From the NCBI RefSeq assembly GCF_021535135.1, contig NZ_CP091036.1, positions 1,736,001-1,800,000 of the forward strand: DNA of 64,000 bases, given 5' to 3'. This DNA is from Antarcticibacterium sp. 1MA-6-2 (lineage in GTDB: Bacteria; Bacteroidota; Bacteroidia; Flavobacteriales; Flavobacteriaceae). Below are positions 10,053 through 19,354 of the stretch, piece by piece. Position 1 is the stretch's first letter. Every line of letters starts with the position of its first letter. A program made the position numbers and the translations under genes. The notes under the pieces are model-generated. The model saw only the letters and a program-made list of their open reading frames with translations. It did no database searches and was not told the DNA's origin.

Positions 10053-10623
10053 TGTTCACCTAATTTTTCCTGATTAATATAATTCTCCAGAAATGTAAAT
10101 AATAATTTCCTGCTTCGGAATAATTTCACCTTTACGTTGTCTTCTCCTATCTTCATAACCTGAGCAATTTCTTTGACTGACTGTTCTTCGAAATAATATA
10201 AAGTAATAATGACAGCCTCCTGTTCAGGTAATCTTAAAATACATCTTTTTATTATTTCTGAACGCTCATCATTCAACATACTTTCCAGCCCGCTCTCCAC
10301 GTGATTCAGAATATCTTCAGTTATATCTTCAACTAATTCTGAAGTTCGGGTAGTGGAAATTTTTCTTAGTCTGTCCAGGCTTTTTCTGTAGGCAATCCTA
10401 TAGAGCCAGGTTGAAAATTTTGATTCCCCCTAAATCCCGGCAAAGCCTCGTAAGCTTTCAGGAATGTATTCTGTGCCACCTCCTCGGCTTCTTCCCTCAC
10501 CTTCAGCATCCGGAAAATAAGCGTAAAGATATAGTGCTGATATCTTTCCACCAATATGCCAAAGGCCCGGGTGTCTCCGTGCATAGCCTTTTCAACAAAA
10601 TACTGGTCAGTCTGATGGTTCAT
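10022..10623 (-). CDS. ECF RNA polymerase sigma factor
   Basis: Region 2 is visible (GDTRAFGILVERYQHYIFTLIFRMLKVREEAEEVAQNTFLKAYEALPGFRG), followed after a frame change by FSTWLYRIAYRKSLDRLRK. Region 4 follows (LPEQEAVIITLYYFEEQSVKEIAQVMKIGEDNVKVKLFRSRKLL). The break near 10428-10435 is a G homopolymer (5 instead of 6); with six G the frame is continuous and the corrected length is 603 bases. An ECF-type promoter directly upstream suggests autoregulation. It pairs with the membrane protein that follows. Confidence 0.9.
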
Positions 10624-10635
10624 TATTATACATAG

Positions 10636-10661
10636 GACGTGTAAAACTTGCGTAAGGTTAC
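10636..10661 (-). promoter_or_regulatory. ECF-type promoter for the sigma gene
   Basis: Read on the minus strand: GTAAC (10661-10657), a 17-base spacer, then CGTCCTAT with CGTC at 10639-10636. The 'AAC ... CGTC' pattern is the hallmark of ECF promoters. It lies 13 bases before the sigma start. Confidence 0.65.
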
Positions 10662-10695
10662 AGAAGTATGAACAAAAAATTTTTTTATGTTATTT

Positions 10696-10724
10696 GTAAC
10701 TGCTTGAAAAAGCTTACGTCCTAT
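10696..10724 (+). promoter_or_regulatory. ECF-type promoter for the DUF6249 gene
   Basis: GTAAC (10696-10700), a 16-base spacer, then CGTCCTAT (10717-10724). It mirrors the promoter at 10636-10661. The pair creates a perfect 9-bp inverted repeat ATAGGACGT / ACGTCCTAT, and both probably respond to the adjacent ECF sigma factor. Confidence 0.65.
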
Positions 10725-10767
10725 AGAAAAACGAACAGTCAATTATCAAAATTTAAATTTTACATCT

Positions 10768-11117
10768 ATGGGATCAGAAGTTATTATTTTCACAGTTTTT
10801 TTCGCCGTTATATTCGGAATCTACTATCTCTACATCACCGCCCGTAACAGGGAGCGAATGGCTTTAATTGAAAAAGGAGCCGATGCCACTATTTTTTACA
10901 CCGGAAAACGCAGCGTCACGCTGTATGGAAAGTGATCGTGCTCAATTTGGCGTTGCTGCTAATGGGGATAGGTGCGGGAATTATTTTGGGAAGTATTTTA
11001 CAAACCACTATAAATTTTAATTCTGGTGCAATTATGCCCGGAACTATCTTTTTAATGGCAGGTACAGGATTATTAATTGGATTCTTCATTACAAAAAAGA
11101 TGAATGAAGACGCTTAG
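10768..11117 (+). CDS. DUF6249-like membrane protein (frame broken)
   Basis: Residues 1-20 contain a membrane segment (VIIFTVFFAVIFGIYYLYI), followed by RNRERMALIEKGAD, a conserved motif of this family. After the frame change come two further hydrophobic stretches (LNLALLLMGIGAGIILGSIL and IFLMAGTGLLIGFFI) and a KK tail. The frame is lost between 10892 and 10930, most simply because a T homopolymer (six T in ACTATTTTTTAC) should be seven; that gives 351 bases. It is divergent from the ECF sigma gene and shares a mirrored promoter, so it is a likely sigma target. Function unknown. Confidence 0.7.
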
Positions 11118-11139
11118 AAATATGTCTCCTAATTATTAA

Positions 11140-11167
11140 AAGTCGCTATAATAAAGCGGCTTTTTTG
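11140..11167 (+). terminator. Rho-independent terminator
   Basis: Stem AAGTCGCT / AGCGGCTT (one G-T wobble) with a 7-base loop and T7 follows the DUF6249-like gene. Confidence 0.75.
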
Positions 11168-11175
11168 TTTCCTTC

Positions 11176-11390
11176 CGTCATGCGAAACGGTTCCTTTTTT
11201 GGAACAGATGTAACAATCTCATCTGCTGGATGTAAGTCAAGCTTGTGCTCCTATTCATGAGATTGCCACACTCAGGGAGATATTCTCTTACGACACGCTA
11301 CTCTTCTTCGCTCGCAATGATGGAAATATAAATTTAAACTGCACTTCCCACTTCTACCTTCTACCTTCTACCTTCTACCTTCTAACTTCC
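11176..11390. repeat. Dispersed repeat and minisatellite gap
   Basis: No gene is seen. GAGATTGCCACACTC and TTCGCTCGCAATGATGG (11260-11325) belong to a dispersed element type with the core 'CATTGCGAGC ... GTGGCAATCTC'. A preceding partial element (AACAATCTCATCTGCTGGATG) suggests two abutting copies. From 11340 to 11390 there are CTTCTAC units, the complement of the GTAGAAG words seen near 3240. Confidence 0.65.
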
Positions 11391-11391
11391 T

Positions 11392-12084
11392 TCACTTAAT
11401 CTTCAGCAACAAATTAGGATCAGGGCAGTTTTTTAAATAGAAATCCAGGTCTTCTTTTGCGGCTACACCGGGATAATCCCCGGAATTTCCTTGCAGGTCT
11501 TCTATGATCTGAAAGTGTAAATGTGGGGCATAGTCTCCATTAACTTTTGAGGAACCTAAAACGGCTATCTTGTCACCTGCTTCCACTATTTGTCCAAATG
11601 CCAGATTTGCAATTGACTTCCTGCTTAAGTGACCATAAAGGGTGTAGAAAGTTTTTTCAGCATAAATGTGTTCCAGGATAATAGTCGGACCATAATTCCC
11701 GAAGCCTTCATTGTCCTGAAAACTGTGCACCGTCCCATCCAGAGGTGCTAAAACTGCGGTTCCTGCATCGCACCATAAATCCAGTCCAATATGAATATTT
11801 CGGGGAGAGGGAGTATTTTCATCATTAAATATTACACTGCGCTGATAAAGATTACGCTTCTCATTATAACCCCCATATGCGATTTTGCGTTTTTTTGAAG
11901 CCACATAATCGCTTATGTATTTTTTATACTCTCCGGCAGAAGGGATTTCAATTTTATTTAAATCTTTATTCTTGCCGGAGAGGTCTATATGTATATAATC
12001 TTTCTTCTTGTATTCTGAATCTATTACAGGAGTAAAACCCTCTGTACAATCTCGTATAAGTTCGGAGAACTCCAGTGTCGCCAT
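11392..12084 (-). CDS. M23 family metallopeptidase
   Basis: A 230-residue protein with the LytM/M23 zinc-site residues: HIGLDLW (H..D ligands, about residue 97) and HLHFQI (about residue 190), in a beta fold with LAPLDGTVHSF and LYGHLS. M23 enzymes are usually peptidoglycan endopeptidases. No signal peptide is visible, so secretion is unclear. It follows the ECF/anti-sigma/DUF4097 operon on the same strand with a 25-base gap and may be its last gene. Confidence 0.85.
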   Translation of the reverse strand: MATLEFSELIRDCTEGFTPVIDSEYKKKDYIHIDLSGKNKDLNKIEIPSAGEYKKYISDYVASKKRKIAYGGYNEKRNLYQRSVIFNDENTPSPRNIHIGLDLWCDAGTAVLAPLDGTVHSFQDNEGFGNYGPTIILEHIYAEKTFYTLYGHLSRKSIANLAFGQIVEAGDKIAVLGSSKVNGDYAPHLHFQIIEDLQGNSGDYPGVAAKEDLDFYLKNCPDPNLLLKIK

Positions 12085-12109
12085 TGGTTACTTTTTTCTC
12101 AAAAATAAC

Positions 12110-13469
12110 CTATTTAATTATAATATCACTAAAAGTTGCGTTAATGGAAACAGTCCTGTTAGCATTGCCGGAACCATAGTATCCATTGAGCATTTGTTTG
12201 TCATAAGAACTCGTAGATTTCACTGTGGAAGCCTTCGGATACTGGATTTCACTCTGCGATCCATTATAGTTAAAATTAAGAGCTGCCTGTGGCAGGTTAA
12301 GTACTAAATCACTGTTTTTTAAGGAAATATCCAGGTTCCTGAAATTCGGACTTAGCTTGCCAACAACTAACTCTCCAAAGGTTCCGGAAAGGACTCCGGT
12401 CTCCTCAATCTCCTTAATGTTTACGTCACTGGAATTTGAGGTCAATTTAATACTTGTTGCTTTATTAATCACACAGCTTTGTACATAACTGGTATTAAGA
12501 ACCCCATACTTCCACTCATTAATTGTTATAGGAGTGTAAGAAGCTTTTACATCGGTTCCATTCCCGTCCAGGATATTTGCTATTAGTTTGCTGTGAGTGA
12601 GATTAGCTTTTAAATTAGTAGTTCTTTGACCCAGGTTAACCTCCCCATATCTTACATCCAGGTTCAGGTTTGCTTTTGCAGGTACTTTTACTTTTAAAAA
12701 CCTAGTTGGCCTTAGTCATTCCTTTCAATGCAGGGACTTTTGGAGCATCTCCTCCCTGGCCCTCAAATTGTTTCGCAAAATCTTCTCCCCACTTTTCCAT
12801 TCCGGCACCAAAACTCTCAGCCCATTTCTCCATGGATTTCTCAAACTTCTCGCCGTTTTTTTCCATCTCCTTCTCTACATTCTTTCCCCACACTTCTGCA
12901 TTTTTCTCAAACTGCTCTGCCCATTTTTCCATAGAAACTTCAAAGTCTTTTCCAAATTTCTCTTCAATTTGTTTTTCAAACTTTTGCATATATTTCTCTC
13001 CGTCCTTTTGGTAAGCTTCATAGTCAAAATTGACATTTCCCATTTTAGAAGCAAATTCGGGAGGAAGAGGTGGGTTATTAGCAATGTTCTCTAACATCGG
13101 GGCCACCATCTCTGTCATTAAAGGTGCCAGCATATCCTGAAGATGACCCATTGACTGGGTGAGAGAAGCCACATCCATATCAGGATGTTTTCCCATTGCC
13201 CCGGAAGCTGAAGAACGTATGGTAATTTCTCCTGCATTACCTGATGTTTCAAAATTCCAACTGTCCAGCAGCGTCTTTGCCTCTGCAGAGCTTAGCTTCC
13301 CATCTACATAAGCTTCAATTTGGACTTCATTTTTATCCCAGGTTTCAAACACCACATTTGTGTGCCGGGCGTCCAGATTTATTTTAACATCGCTGTTGGT
13401 CTTATAGGATTTCTCCAATTTTTTGTTTTGGGAAAAAGCCGTAGCTGTAAACAGAAGTAACAGCATCAT
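12110..13469 (-). CDS. DUF4097-like exported protein with helical insert
   Basis: A signal peptide (MMLLLLFTATAFSQ) starts at an ATG that overlaps the stop of the anti-sigma gene (TAATG), showing translational coupling. The N-terminal beta part (SYKTNSDVKINLDARHTNVVFETWDKNEVQIEAY) and the C-terminal beta part (ISLKNSDLVLNLP...) fit the DUF4097/putative-adhesin beta-solenoid fold. Between them (about residues 130-235) lies a charged amphipathic segment of 11-residue units (FEKSMEKWAES, MEKWGEDFAKQ). The frame breaks at 12700-12706 (ACCTAGT); restoring ACCGGT gives ANRFLKVKVPAKAN and a 453-codon gene. Probably an envelope sensor or effector of the ECF system. Confidence 0.8.
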
Positions 13470-14080
13470 TAAGAATTTAGGCCTGGAAGGTTCTCATAGC
13501 TTGTATTTTTTGAATTCTTTATTTCTTTTAATTTGTTCTTTAGCTTTAGCAGCAACTCCAATCTTAATTGGAGGTTTGCTATCATAGCTTCAACGGTTTG
13601 TTCATTCGGGTTTTCAGTTAATTCAGCATTAAGGCGTTGATACTCCTTATCCAACTCTTCCAGTTGCAGCATAAAAGCATCAATAAGAGCTTTATTATCG
13701 TTGTTGATCTCAAGTTTGGCCAGTTCTAAATTGATACTCGCCAGGTAGTAATTCTCAATTTGTTTAAACTCAGGGGAAACATCGCTTAGCTGGAATTGTT
13801 TTTCATTTAGCAATTCTTCTTCAGGCGCTTCCTCAGTTGGGGTATCTACTATTTCTGTATCATTTGTAACAGGAGCGGGATTGTTGAAAAAGAACAATCC
13901 TATTCCAATTGCTACCACCAGCACAGCTGCAATACTCAGCAAGTAATAGCTAGTGTTAGATTTTTTTTGAGGTAATTCTTTATTTAGCCGTGCTTCGAAA
14001 CGTTTCTCATGGCCTTTATTTAATTTTTCTGTAGAGTCGGAATCCTGATTCCTAAGCATCTCTCTAATATCCTGTGCCAT
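13469..14080 (-). CDS. Putative anti-sigma factor
   Basis: A 203-residue protein with a cytoplasmic N-terminus (AQDIREMLRNQ...HEKRFEARLNKELP), one membrane segment (YYLLSIAAVLVVAIGIGLFFF, about residues 45-65), an acidic Thr/Glu/Pro linker and a coiled-coil-like periplasmic C-terminus rich in Leu/Lys/Glu. It overlaps the upstream sigma gene by 17 bases and couples to the next gene by TAATG. This layout fits a membrane anti-sigma factor. Confidence 0.75.
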   Translation of the reverse strand: MAQDIREMLRNQDSDSTEKLNKGHEKRFEARLNKELPQKKSNTSYYLLSIAAVLVVAIGIGLFFFNNPAPVTNDTEIVDTPTEEAPEEELLNEKQFQLSDVSPEFKQIENYYLASINLELAKLEINNDNKALIDAFMLQLEELDKEYQRLNAELTENPNEQTVEAMIANLQLRLELLLKLKNKLKEIKNSKNTSYENLPGLNS

Positions 14081-14603
14081 CTTTTACTGTTTTTAGTTCG
14101 TCCTGTAATTTCTTTTTTCCCCGGTGCACCAGGGTTCTGGATGCCACCTGCGATATTTTTAGAATGTCTGCAATTTCTTCGTGATCATATCCTTCAATAA
14201 GGTAAAGCATCAAAGGATATTTATATTTTTCCGGCAACTCCTCCATTGCCTTTTTTACCTGCTCCACTCCTATTCCATCATCTACCTGCCAGTTATTATC
14301 CTCTTCGACAGTGCCAAGTATATGTTCATTAAGCGCAACGAGTTCCAGTTTCTTAGCCTTTAGTTTATCAATACATTTGTTGATCACGATACGCTTAAGC
14401 CAGGCTCCAAAGGTCACATCTCCCTGGTACTGGTGAAGCTTTGCAAATGCTTTAATAAAAGCTTCCTGCATTGCATCCTCCGCTTCAAACGGATCTCTTA
14501 AAAATCTTCTTGCCACTATGAACATGCCGTCGCAGTAGCGATTGTACAACTTAAGTTGTGCTTTCCGGTCATTAGCGTGACAATCTGCTATTAGTTGTTG
14601 CAT
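14064..14603 (-). CDS. ECF RNA polymerase sigma factor
   Basis: 179 residues with region 2 (LYNRYCDGMFIVARRFLRDPFEAEDAMQEAFIKAFAKLHQYQG, FGAWLKRIVINKCIDKLKAKK) and region 4 (LPEKYKYPLMLYLIEGYDHEEIADILKISQVASRTLVHRGKKKL). It heads an operon with an anti-sigma factor, a DUF4097 protein and probably an M23 peptidase, and an ECF-type promoter precedes it. An envelope-stress role is inferred from its neighbours. Confidence 0.92.
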   Translation of the reverse strand: MQQLIADCHANDRKAQLKLYNRYCDGMFIVARRFLRDPFEAEDAMQEAFIKAFAKLHQYQGDVTFGAWLKRIVINKCIDKLKAKKLELVALNEHILGTVEEDNNWQVDDGIGVEQVKKAMEELPEKYKYPLMLYLIEGYDHEEIADILKISQVASRTLVHRGKKKLQDELKTVKDGTGY

Positions 14604-14635
14604 TGACTTATTAATTGGTTAGCTGGTATCATAAA

Positions 14636-14660
14636 GACGAAGGAAAAAAACTAGTGTTGC
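14636..14660 (-). promoter_or_regulatory. ECF-type promoter of the sigma/anti-sigma operon
   Basis: Minus strand GCAAC (14660-14656), a 16-base spacer, CGTCTTTATG (CGTC at 14639-14636), 33 bases before the sigma start. This is the same arrangement as the promoters at 10.6-10.7 kb, with a different -35 word. The spacer contains ACTAGT, which could itself be a miscalled ACCGGT. Confidence 0.55.
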
Positions 14661-14775
14661 AAAAATTGCATTTTATTCTGAAAAATTTTCAGCAATTGTT
14701 ATCATTGCTGAAGGAATGCTTTAATTTAGTGGATTGGCATAGTTTTAGGACAATTAAAATTGAAGAAAAACTGAA

Positions 14776-15367
14776 ATGAGCAAAAATCTTACATTAGGAC
14801 TGAAGATTGCTTACGGACTTCTGGTAATAGTACTTGTGTTCCTGTTTTTCAACAGGTATTCTACAAAAGCTCATAGCCCTGAAGACACAATTGTTTATCA
14901 GGAGGCAGAGCTGGAGCTGGAGGTCTTCTACAACCGCCCTTATAAAAAGGAGCGGGAAATCTTTGGTAGCCTCGTACCCTACGACCAGGTGTGGAGAACT
15001 GGTGCCAACGAAGCAACTACTTTCACCACAAACGAAGACCTGCTAATCGACGGATCTTTCCTGGCAGCAGGAAAATACACACTCTGGACGATCCCGGGAG
15101 AGAAATCCTGGAAAGTCATCTTTAATTCAAAAATGTATCCCTGGGGCATAGATGCAGATAAAAAGCCATACCGCGATCCGGAATTTGATTCGCTTGTAAT
15201 CGAAGTGCTTAGTGAGAGAAACTAATGAAGTAGTGGAACAATTTACAATTTACTTCGACAGGGCAAACGACCTGGTTTTTATGAACCTAACCTGGGATGA
15301 AACAATAATTACAGTACCTCTTACAAAAACAGAAGAAGCGCCTGTAGCGCTTCTTCATCCCAATTAA
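14776..15367 (+). CDS. DUF2911 domain protein
   Basis: An N-terminal membrane/signal segment (LKIAYGLLVIVLVFLFF) precedes the conserved core: VFYNRPYKKEREIFGSLVPYDQVWRTGANEATTF, then LLIDGSFLAAGKYTLWTIPGEKSW. This is the DUF2911 fold common in Bacteroidota, of unknown function. The frame breaks at 15207-15213 (GCTTAGT); with GCCGGT it continues as EVPVRETNEVVEQFTIYFDRANDLVFMNL and ends at 15367, giving 196 residues. Without the repair about 47 residues would be lost. Confidence 0.88.
15320..15356 (-). terminator. Hairpin ending the Ohr transcript, inside the DUF2911 tail
   Basis: A perfect 10-bp stem GAAGAAGCGC / GCGCTTCTTC with a 5-base loop (15332-15356) overlaps the last codons of the DUF2911 gene. 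On the minus strand it is followed by TGTTTTTG, a terminator signature for the convergent Ohr-like gene. Confidence 0.6.
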
Positions 15368-15382
15368 ATAGTGTTGTTGCTT

Positions 15383-15811
15383 TTACTCCTCGTCCAGTAG
15401 AAGATTGAGCGTAACATCAATGTTATCCCTTGTAGCTCTTGAATAAGGACAAATTTCGTGGGCTTCATTAACCAGCTTTTCACCTGTTTCTACGTCTACT
15501 CCCGGGAGGTATGAATCAAGAACTACAGAAAGTTGTAAGTCATCTTCTTCCGTCTTCCCCAATTTGACGGTGGCAGTGACATTAAAATCACCAAGATCTA
15601 CTTTATGTTTTTTTGCCACTATCTGGAGAGCGCTACCATAGCAGGCAGAATATCCGGCTGCAAATAGTTGTTCAGGATTGGTTTGTTTTTCACCTTTACC
15701 TCCAAGTCCTTTAGGCATACTCACTCTAAAGTCCAGGATACCGTCATCACTTTTCACATGACCTTCCCGGCCTCCGGAAGTTGTAACCGTGGCTTTATAC
15801 AATGTTTTCAT
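15383..15811 (-). CDS. Organic hydroperoxide resistance protein (OsmC/Ohr family)
   Basis: 142 residues with the two redox cysteines in the right settings: AGYSACYGSAL (about residue 55) and HEICPYSRATR (about residue 120). The N-terminal LYKATVTTSGGREGHVKSDDGILDFRV strand pattern and length match Ohr, a thiol-dependent cytosolic peroxidase that reduces organic hydroperoxides. It stands alone between DUF2911 and meaB. Confidence 0.93.
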   Translation of the reverse strand: MKTLYKATVTTSGGREGHVKSDDGILDFRVSMPKGLGGKGEKQTNPEQLFAAGYSACYGSALQIVAKKHKVDLGDFNVTATVKLGKTEEDDLQLSVVLDSYLPGVDVETGEKLVNEAHEICPYSRATRDNIDVTLNLLLDEE

Positions 15812-15916
15812 CGTCTTTACAATTTTAATTAATTTTATGAAGATAGGAATATACCACCTATTGCAGTTTGCATCAAAGGAAGTTTCCTAAATTTGTCATA
15901 AATATAAATTTCCGCT

Positions 15917-17005
15917 TTGGCTGAACCCACCGATAAATCTGCTTTGAATGAATCTGAAGGTACTCCTCATTCTCCAAAAATTAATCCAGCTTCAGTAGCC
16001 AGAATAAAGGCCTTCAGAAAAAAGGAGGTGACAGAAGAGCAATTGGTTGAACAGTTGTTATCAGGAAACAAAACTGCACTTGGAAAGGCAATAACTTTGG
16101 TAGAAAGCAACCAGGAAAAACATCTCTCAAAAGCTGAAAAAATTATTGAAGCCTGCCTGCCTCACTCTCAAAGATCTATTAGAATAGGTATTACAGGAGT
16201 TCCCGGCGTAGGTAAAAGCACTTTTATAGAAGCCTTTGGAAGCTATCTTGTTGAACAGGGAAAAAAAGTGGCAGTGCTGGCTGTAGATCCCTCCAGCTCC
16301 GTCTCTCATGGCAGTATCCTTGGCGACAAAACCAGGATGGAAAAGCTGGTGACACTGGAAAATGCTTTTATAAGACCATCCCCATCTGGAGATTCCCTGG
16401 GTGGAGTAGCACGAAAAACCAGGGAAAGTATTATATTATGTGAGGCGGCTTAGTTTTGATGTGCTGTTAATAGAAACTGTGGGTGTTGGCCAAAGTGAAA
16501 CCACTGTACACAGCATGACCGATTTTTTCCTGTTGCTGAAACTGGCAGGTGCCGGGGATGAACTCCAGGGAATAAAACGGGGAATTATTGAAATGGCCGA
16601 CCTCATCGTGATCAACAAAGCCGATGGAGAAAATAAAAAAGCCGCAAGGGAAGCCCGCCTGGAATTTAAAAGGGCATTACATTTGTACCCTCCAAAAGAA
16701 AGTGACTGGCAGCCAAAGGTGCTTTTAAGCAGTGCTCTCGAAAATATTGGAATAAATGAAATTGCTGATTTAATAGAGGAGTACAAATTGCTCACCACCA
16801 ATAATGGCCATTTTGAAGTTAACCGCCACAGGCAGAATAAATTTTGGCTCCTTCAAACAATTAATGAGCATTTAAAGAACCTAGGTTTTACAGACATCCA
16901 AAAATTCAGAGCGAGTTAAAGGAACAGTTAAAGGCGATAGAAGAGAAAAAAACAAGCCCGTTTACTGCGGCGAAATATTTACTAAGATTGTGGGATGAAG
17001 TATGA
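15917..17005 (+). CDS. meaB: MeaB-type GTPase (methylmalonyl-CoA mutase chaperone)
   Basis: A G3E-family GTPase that protects and loads B12-dependent mutases. Visible are the P-loop [40 protein letters not shown], the [10 protein letters not shown] switch, [14 protein letters not shown] and the NKAD base motif. Two scars break the frame: 16448-16454 (GCTTAGT, expected GCCGGT, giving CEAAGFDVLLIE) and 16879-16886 (ACCTAGGT, expected ACCGGT, giving [20 protein letters not shown]). The corrected gene has 361 residues and ends at 17005, overlapping the next gene. The start is TTG at 15917. No mutase subunit genes are adjacent. Confidence 0.9.
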
Positions 17006-17714
17006 CTTTACAATAATAATTCCGGTTTATAACGAATCGGAAAGCCTTGAAAGATTAGAGCAGAAGCTAAAAGAATACCTGCAAAGAGCATCCCGAAAAA
17101 CCTGTATAATCCTTGTGGATGACGGGTCTACAGATGGCAGTACTGAAATTATAAGGGAAATCACGTCCAGAAATTCTGATTTTTACAGAATAGTTTTTAA
17201 AGAAAATGCAGGAAAAGGTGCAGCTTTAAAGGCTGGTTTTGAAGCGACTACCAGCCCTCTTTTGGGTTATATGGATGCAGATCTTCAAACCCATCCTGAA
17301 GATTTTGAGCGCTTACTGCCTTTCTCACAGGAATATGAACTGGTAATCTACTGGAGACAGGTAAGAGAGGACACAGGAGTTAAGAAGCTCTCTTCCAAAG
17401 TTGGTAACGCAGTTCGAAATTTATTTATTAATGACGATATCCACGATTCCGGGTGTCCCTTAAAGGTCATACATACGAAAAACGCTCAACAAATTCCTAT
17501 GTTAACTAGTTTGCAAAGATTTATTCCTGCGATGATCCTGCTACAGAAGGGCCGGATTAAAGAAGTACCCATTCCTCATTATCCACGGCGTGCGGGAGTA
17601 TCTAAATACTCTTTTAAGAACAGGCTCCTTGGTCCCTTGTTTGACTGTTTTGGCTATGTTTGGATGAAGAAGACCTACATCAATTACGAAATCAAAGAAA
17701 AAAATCTGGATTAA
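16995..17714 (+). CDS. Glycosyltransferase family 2
   Basis: A 239-residue GT-A enzyme with IIIPVYNESESL, VDDGSTDGS and the metal site MDADLQTHPED, similar to dolichyl-phosphate-mannose-synthase-like enzymes that make polyprenyl-phosphate sugars. There is no C-terminal membrane domain. It overlaps meaB by 11 bases and is followed after 1 base by a GT39-like membrane transferase, which likely uses its lipid-linked sugar product. MLTSLQRF at 17501-17520 contains ACTAGT where family members often read TGxxRF, possibly a same-length miscall of ACCGGT. Confidence 0.88.
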   Translation: MKYDFTIIIPVYNESESLERLEQKLKEYLQRASRKTCIILVDDGSTDGSTEIIREITSRNSDFYRIVFKENAGKGAALKAGFEATTSPLLGYMDADLQTHPEDFERLLPFSQEYELVIYWRQVREDTGVKKLSSKVGNAVRNLFINDDIHDSGCPLKVIHTKNAQQIPMLTSLQRFIPAMILLQKGRIKEVPIPHYPRRAGVSKYSFKNRLLGPLFDCFGYVWMKKTYINYEIKEKNLD

Positions 17715-17715
17715 G

Positions 17716-19354
17716 GTGAATCTTATTAAACACCTCTACCATCGATATCCTGAAATTCTGCTTTCTCTCACTGGAGCAATGGTATTTCTTTTAAACCTCG
17801 ATTTGCTATTTGTAAATATTATGGAAGCCAGAAATTTCATCACCGCCAGGGAGATGCTGGAATTTAACAACTGGATATTTACGACTATGAACGAAGTGCC
17901 GAGGTATCAAAAGCCTCCATTACCAACCTGGTTAACGGCAATATCTGCAGCTGTTTTTGGTAAGGAGAATGTATATGCCTACAGGTTACTGACCGCTCTG
18001 GCATCCATTTTTCTGGTTTTGATGGTTTATAGGATACAGCTTAAATTAAGTATTCAAAAGTCTTTGGCCTTTGGCAGCAGTATTATTCTCGCCACCTCAT
18101 TTTACATTTTCTTTGCCGGACGCGAGGGACAATGGGATATTTTCACCCATAGCTTTATGGCTGGTAGTATTTACTTTCTACTGCAACTATTGACCTCCGG
18201 CCGCAGTACTTACCGTGCAGCCTTATTAGCTAGGTTTATTTTTGGGAGCCTCTATTATGAGCAAAGGTCCTGTGTCTTTATACGCCCTTTTTCTTCCGTT
18301 TGTAGTAAGCTATGGTCTTACCTACAAATTCTCCCGCCTGCACAAATTATGGAAGCCTTTACTTTTGTTTATTTTAACCGGAATTGTAACAGGAGTATGG
18401 TGGACGATAATTGTTACTTATTACGATCCTGCCGAATTTACAAGGATTGCAGAGGTAGAGAGCGATCGCTGGTTCAATTATAACACCCGGCCGTTTTATT
18501 ACTACTGGAGCTTTTTTACTCAAAGCGGCATCTGGACAATTCCTGCTTTCGCCGGACTTTTATACTGGTACATGAAGCCACGGGTTTCAAATATAAAAAC
18601 ATATAAATTTTTCCTGTTCTGGACCTTAGGTTCGGTTCTTCTGCTTTCAATAATCCCTGAGAAAAAAAGCAGGTATCTGCTCCCCGTCCTTATCCCTATG
18701 GCTGTGACTACGGGATTTTATGTGCAATATGTGATTAGAAGTTTTAAGAACAGAATGACTACTACTGAAAAACTTCCCATTTACCTCAATTTTGGTCTGC
18801 TGGCAATAATTTCTCTCTCAGCTCCATTTATTCTGTATTTTTTGGCAGCTGAAACTTTGATGAATATGAAATTTATTTATTTTCTTTTTAGTCTTTTCTT
18901 ACTGCTGTGGGGTGCGGGATTTATCTTCGGAACAATAAAAAGGAAACTCAAACTTCTGTTTTCATTACAGGCTGGTCTTATGCTCCTGATTATTTCTTTC
19001 GGTTTTCCTCTGCTGAAGCTGATAGATCCTTCCAATAATAATCCCAATGTGGCTGATGTTCGGAAATATGCTGTGGAGGAGGGCCTTCAGGTTTATGATT
19101 ATTCAAATATGCTACCCGAATTGATCTGGACTTTTGGAAAAACTATTCCCCAAATAGATAAAAATGGAATTCTACCTTCAGAAAAAGAATTTTTACTTTT
19201 TGTAGACGAAGAATTTCAACCTAACTGGCGGGAAGATTTTGAAAATTATAATATTGAAGCTTTAGGAGTACTGGACCTGAATCCCACCTATGCAACCGGA
19301 ACTAATTCCCGACTCCTTCGAAATTATTACCAACTTACAAAACGGGAACTCTAA
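17716..19354 (+). CDS. ArnT/PMT-type membrane glycosyltransferase (GT39)
   Basis: A polytopic protein with about ten hydrophobic helices. Near the N-terminus a periplasmic loop carries EARNFITAREML...PRYQKPPLPTWL, the acidic/PPL signature of ArnT-like transferases that move a sugar from a polyprenyl phosphate to an acceptor. The start is GTG 17716. The frame changes at 18229-18235 (GCTAGGT); with GCCGGT it reads LLAGLFLGASIMSKGPVSLY, the SKGP motif typical of this family, and the length becomes 545 residues plus stop. It forms an operon with the preceding GT2. Confidence 0.87.
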
